From Candidatus Tariuqbacter arcticus (GTDB lineage: Bacteria; Electryoneota; Tariuqbacteria; Tariuqbacterales; Tariuqbacteraceae): 17,571 nt of DNA. The notes below the pieces were generated by a model. It was not told the origin of the DNA, did not search any database, and worked only from the letters and a program-made list of their open reading frames with translations. The stretch is from contig JABMRZ010000223.1 of assembly GCA_013202315.1 (NCBI GenBank), positions 1 to 17,571 of the forward strand, given 5' to 3'. The first letter of the stretch is position 1, and every line of letters begins with the position of its first letter. A program made the position numbers and the translations under genes. This document shows, piece by piece, positions 1 to 5,720 of this stretch.

Positions 1-68
1 GATATTTGATATTTGATATTTGATATTTGATATTTGATATTTGATATTTGATATTTGATATTTGATAT
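1..68. repeat. heptanucleotide tandem repeat, (GATATTT) about 9.7 copies
   Basis: Nine perfect copies of GATATTT followed by a partial GATAT, without a single mismatch. The array runs off the left edge, so the true copy number is unknown. It resembles the short heptamer arrays (STRR type) known from intergenic DNA of some cyanobacteria and other environmental bacteria. Perfect identity suggests a young or slippage-active array. It lies about 160 bp beyond the 3' end of selA. Confidence 0.95.
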
Positions 69-124
69 AAGAATGCAGATTTGTAGAGTGGGCTCTCAAG
101 CCACCATTATTCTCTCTTTGTGAA

Positions 125-149
125 CCTTTGCGCCTTTTGCGCCTTTGTG
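125..149. repeat. degenerate 8-9 bp tandem repeat (CCTTTGCG type)
   Basis: Three adjacent copies: CCTTTGCG (125-132), CCTTTTGCG (133-141) and the diverged CCTTTGTG (142-149). Similar strings ending in GGTGAA are, from memory, common dispersed intergenic motifs in environmental genomes. No coding function is visible. Confidence 0.7.
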
Positions 150-171
150 GTGAATCCAATGTTCAACATTC

Positions 172-203
172 TTTCACACTTTCACACTTTCACACTTTCA
201 TAC
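172..203. repeat. octanucleotide tandem repeat, (TTTCACAC) x4
   Basis: Four head-to-tail 8-bp units: three identical TTTCACAC copies, then TTTCATAC with one substitution. It is unrelated in sequence to the heptamer array at 1-68. Confidence 0.9.
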
Positions 204-212
204 TAATTCCTA

Positions 213-233
213 CAGCCCATAGCCCACAGCCTA
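213..233. repeat. heptamer tandem repeat overlapping the selA stop codon
   Basis: Three 7-bp units: CAGCCCA (213-219), TAGCCCA (220-226) and CAGCCTA (227-233). The last unit includes the selA stop codon (CTA on this strand, TAG on the coding strand), so the array abuts or invades the gene end. Confidence 0.6.
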
Positions 234-1646
234 TTTTCTTCGAATTCGGATTGAATTCAGCGCCCGCAGAAACGCATCCTTCATTTCCGGGATTTCCGCC
301 GGGAATATGGTGCGGAAATCGAGGGTCAATTCATCATCCTGCAGAAGCCCTATGATTGGTGGATCCCCCGTCCTTAATTTCCGCCCGAAACCGTCCAGCG
401 ACCCTTGCGGCTTGATGTGAACCGCGAAAGAAGGGAGCTTTTCCAGCGGCAAAGCTCCGCTCCCCGCCTGCGCAGACGAAGGGCGAACTTCGGCTGAAAT
501 CAAATTGGGATGATCGATTTCCAACAGCCACTTCAAGAAATCCTCCGCCCGCTGTTTGACCGCTTCCGGCGGTTCAGCCATCATCTTCAGCGATGGATTT
601 TCCTGCAGTAAATCCCCCGGGGCTAAATAGCTTTTCAGCGTAGCTTCCAGGGCGGCGAAGACCATTTTATCGCATCTCAGGGCGCGCATCAGGTGATTTT
701 TCCGACATTTATCCACCGCCCATTTTTTACCGACGATGATTCCCGCCTGGGGACCGCCCAGCACCTTATCGCCGGAGAAGGTTACCAAATCGACTCCGGC
801 TCCGATATATTCGGAAGCCACCGGTTCATAGGGCAGTTCCCAATTTCGCAAATCGACCATCACCCCGCTCCCCAAATCGGCGATGACCGGAATCTTTTTT
901 TCACTCGCCAGCTCGACCACTTCCCCGATACCGACTTCCTGGGTGAAGCCCATCACTTTATAGTTGGAAGTGTGGACTTTGAGGATGGCGCCGGTGCGGG
1001 CGGTGATGGCGCTTAAATAATCTTCCGGCTTGGTCTTATTGGTAGTTCCGATTTCGACCATTTTAGCGCCGGATTTTTTCATAACTTCGGGTATGCGGAA
1101 GGAGCCGCCGATTTCCACCAATTCCCCCCGCGAAACGATGACCTCTTTCCGGTTGGCGATGGAATTCAACGCCAGTAATACAGCGGCGGCGTTATTGTTC
1201 ACCACCGTTGAAGATTCCGCCCCGGTCAATTCGCAAAGGATGCTGTCCACCAGCGACAGCCGCTGTCCGCGCCTGCCGGTTTCCAAGTTGTATTCCAAAT
1301 TGGAATATCCTGCGGTTATGAGCGATAAATTCTCCTGCGCCGTTTTGGGGAGGGGCGCCCGTCCAAGTCCGGTATGCAGTATCACTCCGGTGGCGTTGAT
1401 GACTTTCCTGAGTTTGGGCGACAGGCACTGTTCCAGTTTTTTCAGCACCAGTTTCCGCGCCTGGGTTTCGGGATTGCGGAGGGGCTTTCCGGATAGAATC
1501 CGATCCCGCAGTTCATCGACCGCTTCCCGGGCGAAGCGGGTCATCAACCTGGGATATTTTTTCCGCAGAGGCTCGAGTTCCGGGTGCAGAAGGAGTTTAT
1601 CGATTTGGGGGATTTGTTTTAGGGATTTTATCTTTTTATCTATCAT
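231..1646 (-). CDS. selA: L-seryl-tRNA(Sec) selenium transferase SelA
   Basis: PLP-dependent enzyme that converts Ser-tRNA(Sec) to Sec-tRNA(Sec) using selenophosphate; a cytosolic homodecamer in characterised bacteria. From the ATG at 1646 the product has 471 residues (E. coli SelA: 463). Visible signatures are the N-terminal helical tRNA-binding region, INATGVILHTGLGRAPL at about 83-99, GTTNKT near 200-205, VHTSNYKVMGF near 224-234, and SGDKVLGGPQAGII with Lys294 as the PLP Schiff-base lysine (E. coli Lys295). The frame stays open to a GTG at 1703, giving 19 more residues. That start would overlap the upstream stop by 11 bp, and the added residues look unlike SelA, so I prefer the ATG; neither start has a strong Shine-Dalgarno. 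It is the last gene of a possible minus-strand metH, anchored-protein, selA run. selB, selC and selD are not visible here. Confidence 0.95.
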   Translation of the reverse strand: MIDKKIKSLKQIPQIDKLLLHPELEPLRKKYPRLMTRFAREAVDELRDRILSGKPLRNPETQARKLVLKKLEQCLSPKLRKVINATGVILHTGLGRAPLPKTAQENLSLITAGYSNLEYNLETGRRGQRLSLVDSILCELTGAESSTVVNNNAAAVLLALNSIANRKEVIVSRGELVEIGGSFRIPEVMKKSGAKMVEIGTTNKTKPEDYLSAITARTGAILKVHTSNYKVMGFTQEVGIGEVVELASEKKIPVIADLGSGVMVDLRNWELPYEPVASEYIGAGVDLVTFSGDKVLGGPQAGIIVGKKWAVDKCRKNHLMRALRCDKMVFAALEATLKSYLAPGDLLQENPSLKMMAEPPEAVKQRAEDFLKWLLEIDHPNLISAEVRPSSAQAGSGALPLEKLPSFAVHIKPQGSLDGFGRKLRTGDPPIIGLLQDDELTLDFRTIFPAEIPEMKDAFLRALNSIRIRRK

Positions 1647-1692
1647 TGAATATAAATAGATTAAATACAGATGCATACATAATTTTTTAACA

Positions 1693-2802
1693 TCATTTTT
1701 CACTAATTTGCATAGAAATTACATCTAATTTAGGTTCGCCATCAACATATGATAAGTAATATAGATCTGGAATAGGTTCCCCTGAATGGTCGTATGTCCA
1801 AGTATCACCTTGAACTCTACCAATAAGTTTTCCGTCATAGTTTATATAATAAGAAAGACCACTAACAGTTTGAGCACAAACATCTTTTTCCCCATCATTG
1901 TCGAAATCTTCAATAGTAATTCTTGAGAAACCATCATCTTTATCTTTAGGCAACATAACAATATACCAATTATAATCCATTTCCTCCATATCAGGTACAA
2001 ATTCTGGATGAGTTGTCATAGTACTGTATTTATTTAAATTAGTACAAAATACACAATGAGAATTTATAGGATGAATTTTCCTTTCATTTAGTATTGCTTT
2101 AGAGATTACTTCACGATTATCATCATTATTAAGATCTTCAATATGAAAAGAATTAATATGACCTTTGTGCCATAGATCAGATACGAATATTAGTGAATCT
2201 TGTTCCAATTCAAAAACAAGCTGTCTTCCTGTGAAATATCTCCAATCGTTTCCAATACATACCAAGTATTTTTTTTCATTAGATGAATTTAAAATATGTT
2301 CAATTTGATATACTGTAAACCGATTACTGTATACAGGTCTTTTATAATCACTACGAAGTTTTTTTATAATAGTAGAATCACATGTGTTAAATTCGTCTAT
2401 TCTATTACCATTTATATCAAATAGTATTAAATATCCTGCTTTCTCTCCATCCATTGTTCCAACTGCAATTTGTTTTATTCTCTTTTTTTTCGAATATATT
2501 GGACAAATTGCTTTCACCTTACTATCTAATCGAATTGATTTAATTGCCTCCTCTTTTTGAGACATAACAAGAACCACATAACCATCTGCCGTTGTGGTTA
2601 CATAAGTGGGATGTTTGGGGTATATTATCTTATCTAATGGATTAAATGCACCCAAAATGTAACCTATAGCAACTGATACGAGTGCAACAAGCCAAGTATT
2701 CTTAAGAATTCTTCTCATAATATTCTCTCTAATTTTGTTTTTTTCGATTTCTTTTTTGTTTTTACCTTTTGGTTCTTTCTTCTGATTTTTTTTGTTTTTC
2801 AT
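1693..2802 (-). CDS. membrane-anchored FG-GAP/VCBS-like repeat protein of unknown function
   Basis: A 369-residue protein of no family I can name. The N terminus is extremely lysine-rich (1-27), followed by one hydrophobic segment at about 35-53. This predicts an N-in signal anchor with the rest outside the cytoplasm. Two Ca-binding-like loops of FG-GAP/EF-hand type follow: IEDLNNDDNREV (221-232; Asp223, Asn225, Asp227, Glu231) and IEDFDNDGEKDV (297-308; Asp299, Asp301, Asp303, Asp307). A weaker copy may sit at the C terminus. This suggests a partial beta-propeller. An alternative start is Met29 (2718), which would remove the lysine tail. An AAAGG lies about 10 nt before Met1. The gene is much richer in A+T than metH and selA on either side, which hints at recent transfer. 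It sits 82 bp after metH and 46 bp before the selA ATG. Confidence 0.75.
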   Translation of the reverse strand: MKNKKNQKKEPKGKNKKEIEKNKIRENIMRRILKNTWLVALVSVAIGYILGAFNPLDKIIYPKHPTYVTTTADGYVVLVMSQKEEAIKSIRLDSKVKAICPIYSKKKRIKQIAVGTMDGEKAGYLILFDINGNRIDEFNTCDSTIIKKLRSDYKRPVYSNRFTVYQIEHILNSSNEKKYLVCIGNDWRYFTGRQLVFELEQDSLIFVSDLWHKGHINSFHIEDLNNDDNREVISKAILNERKIHPINSHCVFCTNLNKYSTMTTHPEFVPDMEEMDYNWYIVMLPKDKDDGFSRITIEDFDNDGEKDVCAQTVSGLSYYINYDGKLIGRVQGDTWTYDHSGEPIPDLYYLSYVDGEPKLDVISMQISEK

Positions 2803-2884
2803 GATTCTTAACCTTTTCTTTAATTTGATTTGTTTTGTTATCCCAATTTAAATTTTGTGAGTTATTCGAGGGGATTTTTTTAGT

Positions 2885-5290
2885 TTAATATTTTTTTGTC
2901 ATCACCTCCTCAATCTCATTTACCGCTTCAGCGGCGTCTTTGCCGTATCCGTCGGCGCCGATTTCTTGGGCGAATTTGCGGGTGACGACTGCACCGCCGA
3001 CTATGATTTTCGCATTGGTGGAGGCTTTTATCTCCGCCACCATTTCGCGCATCACTTCCATAGTGGTGGTCATCAAGGCTGAAAGTCCGATGACATCCGC
3101 TTTTTCGCTTTCGGCACGGTTGATGATTTCCACCGCGCTGACATTTTTTCCCAGGTCAATCACTTTGAATCCGTGATTTTCGACTAAGGTTCCCACGATA
3201 TTCTTGCCGATGTCGTGGACATCGCCTCGGACGGTGGCGAGGATAACCGTCCCCTTTGCCTCGACGCCTTCGACCCGCAGGTGGGGCTTCAATACCGCGA
3301 AAGCGGCGTGCATCGCTTCCGCCGCCATTATGACCTGGGGGAGGAAATAGCGCTTGTGGTTATACCGTTCGCCGACTTTCAGCATCGCGGGGATGAGGAT
3401 TTCATCGTTCAATTTCATCGGCTCGGCTTTTTTCTTGAGTAATTTCTGCACCAGCGTCACCACATCTTCGCGGTTGCCGAACAGCACCGCATCGAATAGC
3501 TGTTCTTTCAGGGGTTTTTCAAGCGCTTCGGGGGGGGCTTTTTCGGGGATTTCTTTTTCGCCGACTTCGGTCAGATAGCGTTTCGCCTGGGGGTCGCGCC
3601 CGTTCAACAGATCGGCGGTCAGGAGCGCTTCTTGAATCGCGGGGGAATATGGGTTCACAATCGGCAGGTTCAGCCCTTCGTTCAGCGCAATGGTCAGGAA
3701 CGCCGCATTAATCGCGGCGCGCTTGGGCAATCCGAAAGACACATTACTCACTCCCAGGACGGTTTTCACCCCCAATTTTTCCCGGAAGAGTCTGATAGTC
3801 TTCAGGGTAACTTCCGGGGCTTTGCTGTCGGCGGAGACGGCTAAGGTCAATCCGTCAAGGTAAATATCTTCTTTGGGAATGCCGGCTTCCGCCGCTCGTT
3901 TGACAATCTTTTCGCCCAATTTCAGGCGTGCTTCCGGGGTTTCGGGGATGCCTTTTTCGCTGATGGGAAGTCCGATGAGTGCGGCGCCGTATTTTTTAGC
4001 TAACGGCAGCACCCGGTTCAGCTTATCATTTTCGGCGGTGACGCTGTTAATCAACGGTTTGCCTTCAATTTCCTGCAGACCAGCTTCCAGGGCATCGGTA
4101 TTGGCGCTGTCCAGTGATAGAGGGACATCGACCGCCGACTGCACAACTTTGACCGCCCGGCGCATCAAGGCGGGTTCATCTTCGCCGGGTATGCCCATAT
4201 TGACATCGATAATCATCGCTCCGGCTTTGACCTGCCTATCGGCTTCGGCGCGCACGATGGAGAAACTTCCGGTGGTGATTTCTGCGGCGAATTTTTTACG
4301 CCCGGTGGGATTTATCCTTTCGCCGATGATGATCGTGGGGCTGTTGTCATCGATGATAATAGTTTGGTCGCGGGAACATAATTTACTTTGCGGTTTTACA
4401 TTGCGGGGGACGGGCTTCATACCGCCGAGCGCCGTTTTGTTCGCCCGGATATGATCGGGCCCGCATCCACAGCATCCTCCGATGATATTCGCTCCCAGTT
4501 GGGCGAATTTTACAGAATAAGCCGCCATCTCTTCCGGGGTGGCGGGATAGCATATTTCCCCATCCCGGATGGTGGGCATACCGGCGTTGGGTTCAACCGA
4601 AATCGGCAGGGCGGTCGAATGCGCCATCACTTTGACCACGCCTTCGATTTCTTGAGGACCGGTGGAGCAATTGACTCCGACAGCATCGACATCGAGGGCT
4701 TCCATCACCGCTGCGGCGGTTTCCGGGTCGGTGCCGGTTATGGTGTTGAAACCGTCGGAGAAGGTCATATGCGCTATCAGCGGTCCGTTGAACACTTCGC
4801 GGATTCCGATCAGGCAGGCTCGCAGTTCCCGTATATCGCTCATCGTTTCCACTACGATCAGGTCGACTCCGGCTTTAGTCAACGCATCCGCCTGTTGATG
4901 GAAGGCTTCCAATGCTTCGCCGAATTCCATCGAGCCGATGGGGGGGAGATAGCGTCCGCTGGGACCTATGCATCCTCCGACCAGCGCTTGACCGTCCGCA
5001 GTTTTCAAGGCGATTTCAGCGGCGCGGCGGTTGAATTCTTCCATTTTATGGGAAAGTCCGTATTCGTTCAGCTTTATAGCGCTGCCGCCGAAGGTGTTGG
5101 TGAGGATTACATCGGCGCCCGCATCGATGTATTCCCGGTGAATTTGCGCTACCGTTTCCGGCTTTTCTATGTTGAATTCTTCCGGGGCTTTGCCGGGTGG
5201 CAATCCGGCTTTGATAATTGCTGTCCCCATCGCTCCGTCGAGGATGAGGATTTTATCTTCAAGGATTTTTTCAAATTCGGGGCGGGTCAT
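2885..5290 (-). CDS. metH: cobalamin-dependent methionine synthase, three-module form
   Basis: Transfers the methyl group of 5-methyltetrahydrofolate via cobalamin to homocysteine. The product has 801 residues. The homocysteine-binding module (about 1-290) has the zinc cysteines Cys208 (GVNCS) and Cys273/Cys274 (GGCCGCG). The pterin-binding module (about 315-570) includes IIGERINPTGRKKF and IDVNMG. The B12 cap and Rossmann modules (about 590-801) carry DVHDIGKNIVG with the cobalt-ligand His692. It ends there: the C-terminal AdoMet-binding reactivation domain of E. coli MetH (about 1,227 residues) is absent, as in Thermotoga and many Firmicutes and anaerobes. The linker after the pterin module contains a C8 run on the coding strand (3530-3537) encoding Ala-Pro-Pro. 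The ATG at 5290 lacks a clear Shine-Dalgarno. No SAM or cobalamin riboswitch was recognised upstream, where the palindromic elements lie. Confidence 0.95.
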   Translation of the reverse strand: MTRPEFEKILEDKILILDGAMGTAIIKAGLPPGKAPEEFNIEKPETVAQIHREYIDAGADVILTNTFGGSAIKLNEYGLSHKMEEFNRRAAEIALKTADGQALVGGCIGPSGRYLPPIGSMEFGEALEAFHQQADALTKAGVDLIVVETMSDIRELRACLIGIREVFNGPLIAHMTFSDGFNTITGTDPETAAAVMEALDVDAVGVNCSTGPQEIEGVVKVMAHSTALPISVEPNAGMPTIRDGEICYPATPEEMAAYSVKFAQLGANIIGGCCGCGPDHIRANKTALGGMKPVPRNVKPQSKLCSRDQTIIIDDNSPTIIIGERINPTGRKKFAAEITTGSFSIVRAEADRQVKAGAMIIDVNMGIPGEDEPALMRRAVKVVQSAVDVPLSLDSANTDALEAGLQEIEGKPLINSVTAENDKLNRVLPLAKKYGAALIGLPISEKGIPETPEARLKLGEKIVKRAAEAGIPKEDIYLDGLTLAVSADSKAPEVTLKTIRLFREKLGVKTVLGVSNVSFGLPKRAAINAAFLTIALNEGLNLPIVNPYSPAIQEALLTADLLNGRDPQAKRYLTEVGEKEIPEKAPPEALEKPLKEQLFDAVLFGNREDVVTLVQKLLKKKAEPMKLNDEILIPAMLKVGERYNHKRYFLPQVIMAAEAMHAAFAVLKPHLRVEGVEAKGTVILATVRGDVHDIGKNIVGTLVENHGFKVIDLGKNVSAVEIINRAESEKADVIGLSALMTTTMEVMREMVAEIKASTNAKIIVGGAVVTRKFAQEIGADGYGKDAAEAVNEIEEVMTKKY

Positions 5291-5338
5291 TTATGTGTAT
5301 TCCATTTTATTTCTCTAAGATTCAGATGTTGAATTAAC

Positions 5339-5358
5339 CACGAATTTACACGAATTCT
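5339..5358. repeat. short direct repeat CACGAATTTA / CACGAATTCT
   Basis: Two adjacent 10-bp units sharing CACGAATT, in the metH 5' region. The same kind of string (AACCACGAATTACACGAAT) is, from memory, a common dispersed intergenic motif in environmental bacteria. It lies 49-68 nt upstream of the metH ATG. Confidence 0.55.
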
Positions 5359-5412
5359 TTTAGATTATCCACATAGCTCTACTTCTAGGGACTGTTGCCC
5401 AAATCAAACCAG

Positions 5413-5444
5413 TATGCTGTCGACTCTCCGCAGTCGACAGCATA
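5413..5444. repeat. perfect 13-bp stem-loop, loop CTCCGC
   Basis: The left arm TATGCTGTCGACT (5413-5425) and right arm AGTCGACAGCATA (5432-5444) are exact complements around the six-base loop CTCCGC (5426-5431). The loop is the exact complement of the loop of the next hairpin. No T-run follows on either strand, so it is not a classical intrinsic terminator. Confidence 0.9.
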
Positions 5445-5463
5445 TATAATAATAACAGTTATT

Positions 5464-5491
5464 TGGTGTCGGGTGCGGAGACCCGACACCA
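5464..5491. repeat. perfect 11-bp stem-loop, loop GCGGAG
   Basis: The left arm TGGTGTCGGGT (5464-5474) and right arm ACCCGACACCA (5481-5491) are exact complements around the loop GCGGAG (5475-5480). Its core, TGTCGGGT-loop-ACCCGACA, parallels TGTCGACT-loop-AGTCGACA of the first hairpin read on the other strand. The two are therefore inverted relatives of one palindrome family. Confidence 0.9.
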
Positions 5492-5550
5492 CGATTATAG
5501 GCAAATTTTTCTATTTCGGTAACAGACCCTTCAAGCATGGTTATATATGA

Positions 5551-5707
5551 TTCTTCGCTATTTCGTATGGGATAACCACCCTTTATCATTCCTGAAATAC
5601 CCTGTCATTCCTGTCCCGACCCTTCGGGGGGAATCCATATTCTATCTCCATGCTTCATAGTCCCGATTATTCGGGATGATGGTTTACCCTTATAAAACAG
5701 CGAAGAA
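5551..5707. mobile_element. second MITE-like inverted-repeat element, 157 bp
   Basis: Positions 5551-5580 and the reverse complement of 5678-5707 match at 23 of 30 positions, with a perfect outer 9-mer (TTCTTCGCT / AGCGAAGAA). Inside are an imperfect palindrome (5607-5634) and a 6-bp stem-loop TCCCGA-TTAT-TCGGGA (5661-5676). A further 8-bp inverted pair joins AAGCATGG (5533-5540) to CCATGCTT (5649-5656). No ORF is plausible. It begins 20 bp after the first element and ends 13 bp before the glycosyltransferase stop codon. Whether it is mobile or decayed palindromic debris cannot be told from one copy. Confidence 0.45.
5607..5634. repeat. imperfect palindrome, ATTCC...GGAAT type
   Basis: ATTCC (5607-5611) pairs with GGAAT (5630-5634), and CCCGA (5615-5619) pairs with TCGGG (5624-5628). 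It resembles the widespread CATTCC(stem)GGAATCCAT dispersed intergenic repeats of many bacterial genomes, which is recalled pattern knowledge rather than a search. Confidence 0.55.
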
Positions 5708-5720
5708 CCTTATAAATTAA

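Larger units (their letters stand above)
5387..5530. mobile_element. MITE-like 144-bp element with inverted ends and two internal hairpins
   Basis: The ends are imperfect inverted repeats: AGGGACTGTTGCCCAAAT at 5387-5404, and AGGGTCTGTTACCGAAAT read on the minus strand from 5530 to 5513. They match at 15 of 18 positions. Between them lie two perfect hairpins (5413-5444 and 5464-5491). There is no room for a transposase, so this would be a non-autonomous element. I see no convincing target-site duplication next to either end. It lies in the gap between the glycosyltransferase stop and the metH start. Confidence 0.6.

Noticed and set aside
1..68. CRISPR-like array
   Set aside because: The units are contiguous 7-mers with no spacers and no cas genes nearby, so this is a simple tandem repeat.
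3530..3537. C8/G8 tract in metH as a phase-variation switch
   Set aside because: It encodes Ala-Pro-Pro in a linker of an essential-type enzyme, and similar G7/C7 runs occur in the RND genes (near 14507 and 15480). It more likely reflects proline and glycine codon choice.
4388..5332. 314-residue plus-strand ORF opposite metH
   Set aside because: It is antisense to a clear MetH, and its composition is a mirror of the metH codons. It has no family match I recognise.
5404..5589. 61-residue minus-strand ORF in the repeat nest
   Set aside because: It reads straight through both hairpins of the palindromic element and their flanks, and its product has no family features. The open frame is a by-product of the repeats.
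5661..5676. Intrinsic terminator of the glycosyltransferase gene
   Set aside because: The 6-bp stem is not followed by a T-run on the minus strand. It fits better as part of the inverted-repeat element.
5291..5720. SAM or cobalamin riboswitch, or tRNA gene, upstream of metH
   Set aside because: No cobalamin box, SAM-I core or tRNA-like pattern was recognised; the gap is explained by direct repeats and palindromic elements. A covariance-model search (Infernal/Rfam) would decide it.
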